Below are positions 49,768-61,312 of a stretch of DNA of 64,000 nucleotides, in pieces (the stretch's first letter is position 1; each line of letters starts with the position of its first letter). The stretch comes from Neckera pumila (taxonomy: Eukaryota; Streptophyta; Bryopsida; Hypnales; Neckeraceae), in assembly GCA_963969595.1 (NCBI GenBank), contig OZ018414.1:20505660-20569659 (forward strand), in the 5' to 3' direction. Under the pieces are notes generated by a model, which saw nothing but the letters and a program-made list of their open reading frames with translations, made no database searches and was not told where the DNA came from. Both the position numbers and the translations under genes were made by a program.

Positions 49768-50357
49768 AGAAGCTCTTTATGTACACTTGGGGTGGTAGGA
49801 GGTAGAACAATCCATGTGGGGTATGTAATTTAGAGTTTGTAATTTCTCAACGGCTCATAATTAGGTCTAAAGTAGGAATTGTGTTAAAGCTGTAACTTTA
49901 GACCTCATTTAGGCATATTGGAATACCTTTTTTCAGAAAAGTTTGAACCAAAAAAAATTGGGGAATCAAGTTAAGTTTCATCTCTAATAATCCGTTTGAG
50001 ATTTAGATCTTCCACTCAAAAGTTATGGACAAATTTCAGAGAGGATGTATGAAAATGTAAAAAAAAAATCCTTTCCAACCCCTCTATGAAATTTGTCCAT
50101 AACTTTTGAATGGAACATTAAAATCTCAAACGGATTTTTGGAGATGAAACTTAACTTGATTTCCTAACTTATTTAGTTCAATTTCTTTTGAAAAGAGTCA
50201 TACTACTATGCCTACATGAGGTCTGAAATTACAATTTTAACACAATTCCTACTTAGACTTAACTATGAGTAGTGAGAAACTACAAATTCTAAATTACATA
50301 TCCCACATGGGTTGTTCTACCTCCTACCACCCCATGTGTATATAAAGAGTTGTCTTC
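49768..50357. mobile_element. Fold-back element, copy 2 (about 590 bp, arms ~280 bp)
   Basis: The left arm (49768-50045) starts GAAGCTCTTTATGTACACTT and the right arm (50080-50357) ends with its reverse, GTGTATATAAAGAGTTGTCT. The arms pair nearly throughout and the loop is about 35 bp. It is the same family as 6818-7350 and is non-coding. Confidence 0.85.
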
Positions 50358-50744
50358 TAATTCCAAATCACAAAACATGAATGGCTTACAAAGCAATATG
50401 AGAGAATTCAAACACTAAAATTATTGACCTCTATGAATTAATTGTCATTTTGTTTAAAGTTGTTTTTTGTGTATTGTTCAAATTGAAGGTGTTCAATTTC
50501 CCAGTAACTTGACTGTACAGTCGTAACTTTGGCACTGAGCAGAAGTCTGACATTATTGACGCATGGCCATTTAGCTAGTTTGGGTCTGGAATATTCCACA
50601 CCATTTCATCCCTCCAACGAAATGATGAGGAATATTCCACATCATTCCGTCCGCGGGAAGGCAGTTGCTCTAACTGCTATTGAATGTTATGCACACTTCA
50701 ATACATTAAGTTAGCATGGTTTTTTTACCTATAATTAGATACCT
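50358..50744. other. Spacer with a lone GACTGTACAGTC palindrome
   Basis: The 12-base palindrome at 50511-50522 is the terminal motif of the 17.8-19.8 kb fold-backs. Nearby, GGAATATTCCAC is repeated at about 50587 and 50631. No gene was seen. Confidence 0.45.
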
Positions 50745-51119
50745 ATTTGTTTGTTTTGTTACGTTGAGATCTCCCAGACCGTGCATCCCGCGGCCACGTG
50801 CTTGGTACTGTCGGAAAGCTCTCGGCAAGGATGGGTGCACAGGCTTGATTTTGTAGAGTTTGAACCTACGATGCAGAAGTTATTGAATTTCAAAGTATTT
50901 ATGGATCAAAAAATTAGAAAATTACTTTTACTTTGATTTTGGTCACGTTCTTGGTACCGTTGGAAAGCTCTTGACGAGGAGGGGTGGACAGGCTTTGTTT
51001 TGTGGCGTTGGGAATGACGGTGTGAAAGTTATTGAATTTCAAAGTTTTTTTATCAATAATTTTTTTTTTTTTAAAATGACTTTTCCTTTCGTTTTGGCTG
51101 TGGCAACAACACAGGGCAC
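50745..51119 (-). repeat. F3 dispersed repeat, two-unit copy, reverse orientation
   Basis: It starts TTTGTTTGTTTTGTTACGTT and GAGATCTCCCAGACCGTGC, carries two diverged units (50761-50935 and about 50938-51050), and ends near GGCACACTAG. This reverses the arrangement at 1884-2255. Confidence 0.7.
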
Positions 51120-51134
51120 ACTAGTTCCCATTAA

Positions 51135-52292
51135 AGGCCGGTTATACTTAGGACTGGATTGAAGGCCGGCCGGAACTCTCCAAGTTTGAACCAATAGGGT
51201 CACTCAATTTTTCTCAATCCGGCCCAAGGGCTTTATACTTGAGGCCGGATGGAACCATCACTCATCCTACGTGTCGCCTTAGGTGACATGGTTTTGGCGC
51301 CAAACCATCCGGCCCCAAGGGAGCAATCGGGACAAGGTTTTGGGTGGCCCAAACTCCCATCTTGGGCCAGATGGAGACCCTCCGTTGGATTGTACAAATC
51401 TCCACCGTCTATTCTTTTGTTTTCTTTTTTTTATTACATGTTCTCAAGAAACTTCCTTCCATCTGCATTGCTAAAATTTTGGGGTTCTGCTGTCAATCCC
51501 AGGCTTACTCAATTTAGCAAGCTGCATGTACAGTAATATATCAAGAAGCAAATTATCACCTTGTTATTCAGAGGCTTAACTGAAGTTAAATTGCAAGCAT
51601 TACGAAAATGTAAGACCTAGCAAGTTTACCAACGCTGTTTAATGTTTGAATGAGTTTGGTAAACTGAATTGATTTGGGTTTTCATTTCAGTACCACATTT
51701 TAACTAATGTAACAATAACAATAAGTCCACTTTCTAACTGGAAATCAAGCACACCGATTAAATTAATACATAATCTATGTTTGCGCATACTACTTAAAAG
51801 TAACACATAATCTATGCTTTGTTTAGTAGTGTGATTATTTTCAAACTCATGTAGTGACATGACCAAAATTATTTTATTGTAAGAAGAAAAATGAAAAGTT
51901 AAAAAATAAATAAAAAATTCGCTTCTTCATTTTTGAACTAGGAAAAATAGGAATAGAAAGGATAAAATTATTTAAAAATGACAAAAAAATTCTTCTCTAT
52001 TTTTGAAATACAATAGAATAAAAAGAAAAAGAAAAAATTAATAAATAACTCTTATATTTTTTTGAAATAGAAAAGAACAAAAGAGAAAGGAAAACATGCA
52101 TATTTTTATATTTTCTTAATTGGACATTAAGAAAATTCAAGAGCACAAATTGGAAATTAGACCCTAGAATCCGGCCCAAGGGCTTTACATTAATTGGGGC
52201 CGGATGGAAGAATTGGGGTCCGATTGTGGGCCGGATTGAAGGCAAATCCGGGCGGCCTTCCATCCGACCCCAGGCCAAGTATAAACCGGCCC
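51135..52292. mobile_element. PIF/Harbinger-like non-autonomous element (1158 bp)
   Basis: The left end AGGCCGGTTATACTTAGG pairs with the right end, which in reverse reads GGGCCGGTTTATACTTGG. TAA flanks both sides (51132-51134 and 52293-52295). A TAA/TTA duplication and GGGCC-type termini fit PIF/Harbinger elements. GGCCGGATGGAA-type phrases recur inside. The frames at 51249-51536 show no transposase motif. Confidence 0.7.
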
Positions 52293-52295
52293 TAA

Positions 52296-53235
52296 GTTAA
52301 CTTAATAACTCCATTTCATTGTGCCCATGAGTTTGCGACAGCCAGAATGATGCCATGCCCTCGTGGCAGCTTCTGAAGTGGAGTGCTTCCTGACTCCTCA
52401 TTTTTTCTCCAATCAAGGGGAAGATCATCTGAGTGACGTGTCAGTGAAAAAGTATTCCGCAGTGAGCTTCATTGGCCAAATAGCGGAGCTTACGTTTAAC
52501 TGAAATTAATTAATATAAAGTTAAGATTGCCTTGTTTTTGCCTTTGCCTTCGTCAATGGTCCTTCCATTGAGTTCCAGGTGCCTAAGACCTTGGAAAAGT
52601 GCAGGTGCAGGACATCAGACGGTTCGACTCATGGCAAGCTTCCATTTGCCCAAATCGCACTGTCACCGAGTCCTTCTACAGTTGAGCTTAACTTAAGTTA
52701 TACACAAAGCTCCTACAGTCCTGCTTCCCAGCTACTATAAAAGTTAAGTTAACTCAAAGCCATGTACAGTACAGTATCTTTAGCTTCTTATCGTAGCTTG
52801 GCATGGTGGCAGAAGAAGGGAAGCTTACTACACCTGGCTTGTTCCAATCCTTATCCCAAAACAATGGCTGCAGATTCTTGCCTAAAATGTATGTACCCAG
52901 TTGAATATAATAATAAGAGGACGAGTGTTGATTTTGCAGTATTCTTTTTATTTTTTGGTACGTAATGTTCAAGAGGGATTTGTTGAAGTGAGTTTGGACG
53001 AACGACCATGTAATGGTGAAGTCGACAAACATTCAAGAGGTTTTGGAAGGTCCGTAAACCATTCCTAGGGAATACGCTGTTCATTTCCTGGGAGGGTTCT
53101 GGGGCGTAATGAGGTCGTAATGTCCGTTTACACGGGCAAACCCGCGTAATCGGGCATTACGGATTTTCCATCTAGCTGCGATTTCTCATCCAAAGTATTT
53201 TCATCCAATTTCGACTTTCCTTTGCTCGTGATTTA
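52296..53235. other. Intergenic sequence with a TATA-like site
   Basis: CTACTATAAAAGTT at about 52732 resembles a TATA box. It is followed within ~30 bases by an ATG frame (52762-52965, 67 codons) with no recognisable product, and the leader would be too short. GC content is mildly raised. No gene is called. Confidence 0.25.
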
Positions 53236-53335
53236 TGTCGGGCAATGCCACTTGTTATATATAGGGCATTGCGAGATAGAAAGGGCCTTGCAATACCTTC
53301 CTTCTTAGGCATTGCCCTATATATAATGTCTTTGT
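53236..53335. repeat. Imperfect inverted repeat with TATATATAGGGCATTG arms
   Basis: TTATATATAGGGCATTGC (about 53258-53275) pairs with GCATTGCCCTATATATAAT (about 53310-53328). GGGCAATGCC and GGGCCTTGCAA lie in and beside the stem. Confidence 0.55.
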
Positions 53336-53359
53336 CGATGGGCTCTTGCAACCTTTGGT

Positions 53360-53640
53360 GAGTGGCCTTGGCCTTGGCACACCGGTGAAGTGATCATGAA
53401 TTCAAACCCCGAGCGTTGGTGGGGTGCTTACTACCATAGTCCACCCAACTATGGTGGGAAGTGTAATAACTACCTTGTTGTCATATGGAAGCTTGAGAAT
53501 TTCTCAAGATGAAAGAACGTGTTGGTTCTTTATTACAAGGTCTACCTCCTAACCAAGGCATCAAGGATTAAATTTGCCATTTAAGTCCATGAGGCTTAGA
53601 TAGTTGAGCCATTTCCAATAGAAGCTTCATTTATGTTGAT
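53360..53640 (+). repeat. Possible tRNA-derived SINE
   Basis: GAATTCAAACCCCGA at about 53400 fits a pol III B box. About 35 bases upstream, TGAGTGGCCTTGGCC could be a degenerate A box. The downstream 200 bases have no second copy in the window and no clear tail, so this is only a candidate. Confidence 0.3.
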
Positions 53641-53723
53641 CCTTTAGACCATAGTTATCCTTCTTTGCCGACATACAAATAAAAACAATAGTCGTGTACT
53701 TCTATGTGAGTAGGGGAAAAACA

Positions 53724-53989
53724 CATTAGAAGAGAATTTGAGACCTCTAAGAGACTGCAAATTATCATGCGTTCCCAGACTGCGGGAATGCAGGATAACT
53801 ATTGGCTGATGTAGTCGAGAGAGTGCCACGTCATTTTCATAAATAAATAAAAGGGCCTAAAATGAAATTTAAGAGGGGGAAAAAAAATGAAAAAAAATTC
53901 TACCAGCCTGTACTGGCTGTTCACAGATCTGGCCAGATTAAGGAACAAGCCTAAAACGGCCCTCCAATGCCCTCAAATCTCCCCTAATG
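53724..53989 (+). mobile_element. F2 MITE copy C (266 bp)
   Basis: CATTAGAAGAGAATTTGAG at the left pairs with CTCAAATCTCCCCTAATG at the right. The hairpin TTATCATGCGTTCCC / GGGAATGCAGGATAA is at 53762-53798. The conserved block GGCTGATGTAGTCGAGAGAG precedes TGCCACGTCA. Flanks show no duplication. Confidence 0.85.
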
Positions 53990-54647
53990 AATGAAGGAAT
54001 AGGAATACTCTATTGTCAATTTTTTTTCACTTAGATGTAGAATCCATCTTTTGTTTTTTGTCTAGATTCTTGATGTGACTTAATAAAAATAATATAGTGA
54101 AATGAACTTGGTTTAACTATCTCGCTAATAAACCATTGGTTTTTGATGTTTTGTCATTTGCAATAGAAAATTGTTTGTGGAGACGACATGACCTTGTATA
54201 CTTCCACAAATAATTTAAAATTTATTTATTTATTTATTTATTATTAAAAAAAAATGATCATGGTGATTGATTTGATCACTATTTACATTTGATTGAAGTG
54301 ATTAAATTGATCAATGTGATTATTTTCACTACAATGATGATTTAATCACTATGACTATGATGAAATTGAATATTATATTCAAATTCATTCCTATGATAAT
54401 ATTAAATCTAGATGCCTACATAACATTGTTAAACAGTTCCAGAAGGCAACATTTGCATGTCTCCAAATACATGATAGGTGTTAGAACCAAGTCAACCAAA
54501 TGACATAAATAGCCCTGAATTTTGATGGATTGTATAATATAACTCAAGTTGCTCCCAAGTATCCTAAGGATGCATTTACTTAATGTCTTAGGAAGAAATG
54601 CATCTTGGGAGGGAATTATTTGTTGGTTTAGCAATTTTATGCATGGC
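53990..54647. other. AT-rich spacer
   Basis: It contains a short TTTA run near 54222-54243 and repeated TGATTNNNTGATC-like phrases. No gene was recognised. Confidence 0.4.
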
Positions 54648-55045
54648 TTAATCCCTAGAGGACTATAAGATTACTAAGTGTGTTTTTTCGACTTTTGTGT
54701 TTTTTTTTAAGAAAAAAATCCTAGACTTTCAACTCAATTCTTCAACGCAATAAATATAAACACAAAGTCTATAGTGCAAAAAAATTCTACAAATGGTGGT
54801 CAAAGTCATTTGAAATTGTAGGCCAACATTCAAATTTTTTTTCAACTTTGAATGCTAATATCTTCCAAATCTATTCAGTCAAACTTCACAAAAAAATTTA
54901 CTACACAATCACAAATAAGTGAAGTACCAGATCTTACAGTGAGATTCTTGAAAAAAAAAAATTTGCTTTCTTGAATAAACATAATAGAAATGGCAGTTTT
55001 GAGTGGTTTTCTAGGGAAAAATGGCCTTGGTCCTTTAGTGATTAA
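54648..55045 (-). mobile_element. F1 MITE, short uninterrupted copy (398 bp)
   Basis: It begins TTAATCCCTAGAGGACTA and ends GGTCCTTTAGTGATTAA. It matches the 16389-17092 element on both sides of that copy's F2 insertion, so it serves as the empty-site reference. Confidence 0.75.
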
Positions 55046-56310
55046 CACTAGTAGAAAATTCAGTTTTTTTGTTGTTTTGGTCGCATTGATCCAGTCAAAA
55101 TCTAACAGAAATCTGTTGAAATCTATAAAAAGAACAATTATATTTTACTTCAAAAAGTTCTTTATTAAATTCAAAAAATGATTGGCTGAAAATGGCTTGA
55201 ATAAATAAATGAATTTGACATCTAAAAAATCTTCATAAATAGATTTTAATATTTGAAATTTAAAGGAAGAATTCTGGTGATAATTACAAATATTTAGTTG
55301 CAATTAATTTTAGAAGGAATTTTTAATGTTTGATTAATAATTTATTGATAAAAATTAATTAATGTACTACTTAGAAATACATTTTACCATACAAATATGA
55401 TCTGTGGCTCTTTTGTAATTTTTGATTGAAAATAAATATCAAATTACTCTGCTAAGAAGCATTTTGCAATATAACTTTACAAATTTGGAAACTTTGACTA
55501 CCCTTGGGTCTTTAATCCAAACAACTAAGGATATTGAAATCAATTTTTTGAGAATTTAAATAAGCTCTATTGAATTCAAATTTGGTTATTTTTGGATGAA
55601 ATAATCAAAATAGATCCTAATCATTATACTTTAGTTGTGAAGCTTTGTTTCATGTCATTTGACTAAGTATTACAAAATTTATATATTTTATTAAATTTCA
55701 GTGTCAAAGCAAACAACGACATATAGACTCTAATTAATCTTATTTGATTGGATAGGATGATACCTACCCAAAAGCACTTGAACAATTCTATGCCAACCAA
55801 TGAGATAAAAGTTATGATGAGCGGCAATGAAGGTAGAAGAAACATGCAAAGTTGTATTTTTGCCTCAATTTTAATCATTTCCAAATTAATAGTATAAACA
55901 AAGAATATATATTGCTTCCTAAAATATTTTTATCATTTAAATTTTCAGTTGTCAATTTATTGACAAAGTTGTTTGTGAATTAGTTTTTTCTTGCATCATG
56001 GAAGATCTTCCTCTCCATAATTGAAAATGATATAATTTGGCGGGGGGGGGGGGGGGGGGGGGGGAATTTTATTCTATAAACTCTCTAAACTTTTTTCAAC
56101 ATTTTGACTAAAATGCACAAGTAATGGGACGCGAGTTTTTTTTCTTCTATAAACCTTTGAAAGATGGGTCTCAAATCACTGCAAAGTTTTAGGGATTATA
56201 GTATTAACATCCAAATTGATATAGTTTTTTATTATATCATTTTTCAAATACATATTATTATAGATTAAATTTATTATACATTAAATTAAGTTTATTTATT
56301 TATTTTTTAC
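55046..56310. other. AT-rich spacer with a poly-G run
   Basis: No gene was recognised. An uninterrupted run of about 23 G lies at 56042-56064. Confidence 0.45.
56042..56064. repeat. Poly-G tract, about 23 bases
   Basis: An uninterrupted G run in an otherwise AT-rich context. Its exact length is also sensitive to sequencing error. Confidence 0.85.
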
Positions 56311-56440
56311 AGTGAGATCTCTGAAACCGTGCGTTGCTTGGTTGCATTCATAGTATCATTAGAAAACTCTCTACAATGAAGGATGCACGGACTTTGTTTT
56401 GTAGTGTTTACACATATGGTGTGAAAGTCATGGATTTTTT
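56311..56440 (-). repeat. F3 partial copy
   Basis: GTGAGATCTCTGAAACCGTGC and GGACTTTGTTTTGTAGTGTT mark a single diverged F3 unit. The outer TTTGTTTTGTTACG tail is missing. Confidence 0.55.
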
Positions 56441-56522
56441 GAGTTGTTTTTGGATCTTCAACTTATCCTAGATTGTGTGGATCTTTTGAATCATGCGATA
56501 TAGGCCAACAACACAAGGCTAC

Positions 56523-59040
56523 ACTACAAAAAGTACATCTAAAATCGCTCAAATAAACAATTCAATATGGTTCCTACTATTATATTGAAAAATGTTTTCA
56601 TGAGGTCTCGATGGTAGTAGAAAAGGAGACTCTAGCATTAAGGGAGATTAGAAGGCATTGGAGGGCCGTTTCAGGACCGTTCCCCAATTTGGCCATATTT
56701 GTGAACAACCGATACGGGCTGTTAGAATTTTTTTTCAAAAACAAAAACAAAAAACACGAAAATGATGTGGCACTCTCTCGACCACATTAGCCAACAGCTT
56801 TCTTGCATTCCCGCAGTCTGGGAACGCAGGATAACTCGTAGTCTCTTAGAGGCCTCAAATCTTTTCTAATGATTATCTTAAAATGCATTTTTTGGACACC
56901 GTGTGATTGAACTACGAATTTTCAAAGTGCTAGAAATAGAATTTAGGGCTACCAACCATAGACTCTCAAATACTCTCATGAATAGTGGAAGTCACATTTG
57001 AGGCAAGAATCTAAATTGTGTGATTTTAGAAAACCATCAAAATTAGGTGTAGTTACCTCAAATTTTTGCCTAAATCTCATCCAATTGGTCCTACAGTAAG
57101 AAAACAACTGGCTTTCAAAGAATGAAGAAGCATTACTTTGGATGACTGAAGAAGTGCCTGCCGGCCATCTTCACCATCCCAAATAAGTTAGGACCAAGAA
57201 ACGAGGATACCTATGGAATCTTCTTCCGGACAAGATGCGGGGCCTTGCCTTTAGGCTCCAAAGTCGGCCTAACCTATCCACAGTAAACACCTGCTACTAC
57301 GGTAGACCCACCTCCACACATGCTTTCCGTGATTATAAATTCCAGCTCCTCGCATGCTTCTAGAAGTGACCCAACTTAACTTCAAGTTCCCCCTCCTCGT
57401 CACATGCTTCTGGAAGTACGAGCTTTACTCGACCAGCCCCCCTGGTCGAAGCATGCCATCAACGGCTACGATTCACAGTTCCATTCAGTTCTCACAAAAG
57501 AAAGTCAGAATTCGTTGTGGACATGGAACACTCATCAAAGCCATTGGCAGGACCGGTACTACCCACCCATCATCAATTTCCTTCCTCTACCCATGGGCTG
57601 ATTGGCCCCCAATTGCACTTGGAGAGGGCGGTTGACCGGTCACTGCATGTGAGCATGGGGATACTGACCATCAATGCCTGGCAGCTGCTGGGAACCACTT
57701 TTTAAGGGCAGACCGGCAGAAGCAGGTTTCGTCAACCCAGCGTTCCGGAAGTTTTGGGGAGCTGCCCTGGGAGTTGGCCTCTTCAGTTCCTCTTTGGAGA
57801 AGGAGCTGCGTGTTTTTTTCCTTTCAAGGGCACGGGTTGCACCCTCTCCTTATTATAATCTGCCACTTCATTTTTTCTCTACGGTACATGAAATAGTGAA
57901 ATTAGATTGCCTTGACAATTTGTGTTACCAACTTCCCACAGCTTGTAACGTCAAAACACAATGAATCCTAAATACAAATACAGAATATATTTATTACAAG
58001 AATGTTTCATAAGGAACTCAAACCATCTGACCATAGAGAGAGATCAATCTCCAAAGAGAGTCTCTTCACCCCCAAGCTCCATCTATCAATAAAGACTATT
58101 TGTCCTTAAATTACATTAGGGCTCTTTTTCTATCTTTAGCTTTCTATCCTTGGTTCTATTTAGAACCATCCACTAAAGTAAAAGTCCTAGTTATACTTCA
58201 TCTTATTTATAAATCATATCTTATCCAAATCTTGAATTCAATCTAATTGGAGTTACCTAATTCCAATTCCAACAGACTTGGCTTTCTCTAGAAGTTGTCT
58301 AACTCCAATGGACTAGTCATCCAAGTGGAGTTGTTTAACTCCACTGCATAAATCCAACATTTAGAGATATCTATCTCCAGTTAATCTTTGCTTGTCCACT
58401 AGTGCACATTTCATCATCAATTAGTTCATGAATCAATGCATTCATCCATCAAAGGTCATGACATGGAAGTCATGATACAATCATCATAAATTATTTCATC
58501 TATCAATGCATTCATCCATCAGAAATCGAGGCCACAAAGGCTACGACAATTAGATTGCCTTTCTTCAAGAAAGTTACTATACAAGCCATCAAAGTCAACA
58601 AATATTTTGGGTCGTACACATGGAAGTTCATGAGTTCTAATTGCAATATATTTAATTCAAAGTAGTGCATTCTTATAGAAAAACAATCAATATTCATATA
58701 GTGTAGAGTGTCAAGAAATTAGTGAGGGGACACCCTAAAATTACTATTTTGTGGTAAATACACCTAATTTTGACAGCTTTCTAAAATTGCCAACTACAAA
58801 TTCTTGCCTAAAATGTACTCCTACTATTCATAAGAGTTTATGTTTGGTTTTAGAAACAGCTGGACTCATTTCTTTGAAAATTCATAGTTTATTCATACGG
58901 ATATTCCAAAAATGCATTGTAAGATAATCTATAATCCCCTTTTTACTAACAACTTGATTCTACAAAAAGCTTTTCAATATCATAATAGGAACCATGTTGA
59001 ATTGCTTATTTGTGCAATTTTAGGTGTAGTTACCTTGGTA
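56523..59040. mobile_element. Composite inverted-repeat element with ~300 bp arms
   Basis: The left arm (56523 to about 57060, interrupted by F2 copy D) and right arm (about 58745-59040) are reverse complements. Matching pairs are CAATTCAATATGGTTCCTAC / GTTGAATTGCTTATTTGTG-type blocks, GATTATCTTAAAATGCATTT / AAATGCATTGTAAGATAATC, and CAAAATTAGGTGTAGTTACC / TAAATACACCTAATTTTG. The left terminus CACTACAAAAAGTACATC resembles CACTA-element ends, but the right terminus is eroded and arms this long are not typical of CACTA. The interior (57130-57870) is GC-rich, with a TATA-like GATTATAAAT at 57331 and two TTCnnGAA motifs. No transposase was recognised. Confidence 0.6.
56636..56871 (-). mobile_element. 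F2 MITE copy D (236 bp), nested
   Basis: It is in reverse orientation to the other copies. Left CATTAAGGGAGATTAGAAGG and right GGCCTCAAATCTTTTCTAAT, then G, are its ends. The hairpin region is at about 56796-56838. Its flanks join as CTAG/ATTATCTTA, equal to ATAG/ATTATCTTA in the opposite arm of the host element, so there is no duplication. Confidence 0.85.
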
Positions 59041-61124
59041 TCAAATTCTAGCTGGGCACTTTTCTTCAACTTCAAATTTGCAAAGGCTTTTATTTAAGCA
59101 AAGGCTCTTATTTCATCCTCCTCTTATTAAGGACTTGCTAGTTTGAAATTAAACATCAAATTTAAATATGCTAGGCAAACACAAACAATGGAATAGGGGT
59201 TGGCCACTAAAAAGAGATTTTGATAGGAGAGGATGCAACCGGTGTCCTTGGGAAAAAAACTCGGCTATTTCTACAAAGAAGAGGCAAATTATTGGAGCAA
59301 CTCCAAAAACTTTTTGAATGCTACTTAGGGACACTAGAGGGAGAATGGGAGATTTATGAATCTTAAAGTGTCTAAAAGATTGAAATTTGATATTATTTTG
59401 AAAAACAATCTTGAATTGATAATCTAGAGACTTTCTTTTATCTAATTTCATTATATTTCTTAATGAACACATATGAAGATCTTTATGGATTCTAGTGAGA
59501 TAAAATTGGTCCCATTTGAGGTTAAACATCAACTTTGTACAATTAAAGCTTTGATGATTTAATTGCAACTCATGAAAGAGACTACCTCATTTTGATTGTG
59601 AAATCTTTGTGGTATCACATTTTTGTGTGGTAGTATGGTCACTATCACAATTAAATAGTCCTACTCGAAATCACAACTATTCTAATATAAATACTTGAAA
59701 AGTTGTGATATATTTTGGTATATATCTCTCTTTGGCTACATTGATCACAAACCAATTTCTCTTTCTAGATTGCATTTGAATTATTTTTTAACCTTGAAAT
59801 GACAATAACATATAGTTGCATACAATCTAATATAGTTGGCTCCTTTGCAAAATTAGAATATAAGTCCTACCTTTGCAACTCCAAGTCCACGCAAAAATTT
59901 AGTTTGCTTCTACATCAATGGATGCTACAATGAGTTTGTTACCTAGTTTTTCTATTAATTGTTGTTTGTCCCAAGTCAAATATTTAATCAATGACTTCAC
60001 TCCAATTGGGTACAAATGTCAAAATTGAGTTCAAAAACAAAGTACACATGCTATGTATAACGATCATATTTTAATAGAATCTAAATAAACATTTGAGTAC
60101 GGTTTCTTTCATTAAAGTATTAATTTGTTTTTTCACTGAATCTTGTTGGCAATTAAAAAGGGGTTTTGACAGATCTTAGCATGCATTTTTTGACACTTTA
60201 ATTAGTACAACTTTTTTGTAAGTACCTCCTAAATTACAATATACCAATTTTATGTATTATTCAAAAAAATTTAGAAGGACAATTATTTCTTATATCCTAA
60301 CTAAAAATTCTTTATGTTTTGCATCTTTTTTACATGAAGAAGGTCTCATCAATTTTTGTATCAAGAATGCTATTTATATATTATTTTAACAATTATAACT
60401 CAAGTCAAAATATTTAACCGTTGAAGTGGTTGAATTTTCACTTGGTATTAAAATCACCTGCTCAATTCCATTTGATTGGTCAAATCAAGTTGCACAACTA
60501 AGTAAAGTACCTCATGCCTCTCAACTAATGCCCCCAATTATAATGTGATTAATATAATCTTATCAAGTATAAGACAAGGTCAAAATAACACCTCGTGATG
60601 TTTTAGATAACTTTAATATGATAAATAATCATTCAAAATGTATGTAAGCTATCCCCTTTCTTTGGGAGGTGATTGTAGTTGATAAGGGATTTTTCAAATT
60701 TTTTTTGATAATTATCCTCTCTTTCGCACGATCAATTATTTTTTCAAGTACTTATTCCAATTATTGTTTCTATTTATACTACAATTACTCCTTAAAGAAC
60801 CAAGTAGTCATTTAACAACCAATTGAAAATTTAGACAAGTTCCTAGAATGTCAATTTTCAATGGATCTTTTTGAAATTTTGACTCAAGCTGTAGACATGT
60901 ACCTCCTAAGTGGGAATATAATTATTTTTTTGATTAGGTGCTTGGAACAAAAGTTATGCTAGAAATGTATTTGAGTCTGTGGAAGGTTAATCTTCATCCA
61001 AAATTCAATGAATCTTATATTTCTTGGAGATTTATTTGGCTATTTCGTCCAAAAATTTCCCCAGTTCCTCTAGTGTAATGGTAGCCACTACTAATATCAT
61101 CAATACCTTAAGACAGGCTGTTTG
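59041..61124. other. AT-rich sequence with a decayed F1 relic
   Basis: About 60783-61010 has a degraded F1 border (ATTACTCCTTAAAGAACCAA) and a reverse-oriented right-half block (GGGAATATAATTATTTTTTT). The 139-codon minus frame at 59149-59568 has no recognisable domain. Nothing else was recognised. Confidence 0.4.
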
Positions 61125-61312
61125 TTTGTTTTGTTACGTTGAGATCTCCTGGACCATACATCCTCTAGTCGTATTCTTGGTACCATTGGAAAGCTCTTAG
61201 CAAGGAGGCATGCACGGGCTTTGTTTTATGGCGTTTGGACGTACGATGTGAAAGTTATTGAATTTCAAATTTTTTTATGCAACGGCACAGGTCACACTAG
61301 TGCAAATTAAAA
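61125..61312 (-). repeat. F3 dispersed repeat, single-unit copy
   Basis: It starts TTTGTTTGTTTTGTTACGTT, followed by GAGATCTCCTGGACC. It ends GCAACGGCACAGGTCACACTAG. This clean single-unit copy defines both ends of the family. Confidence 0.7.

Noticed and set aside
52762..52965. Small gene after the TATAAAAG site
   Set aside because: The leader would be under 30 bases, the product has no recognisable motif, and no continuing exon was seen.
59149..59568. 139-codon minus-strand frame
   Set aside because: No recognisable domain, AT-rich, and no neighbouring exons; most likely chance or repeat-derived.
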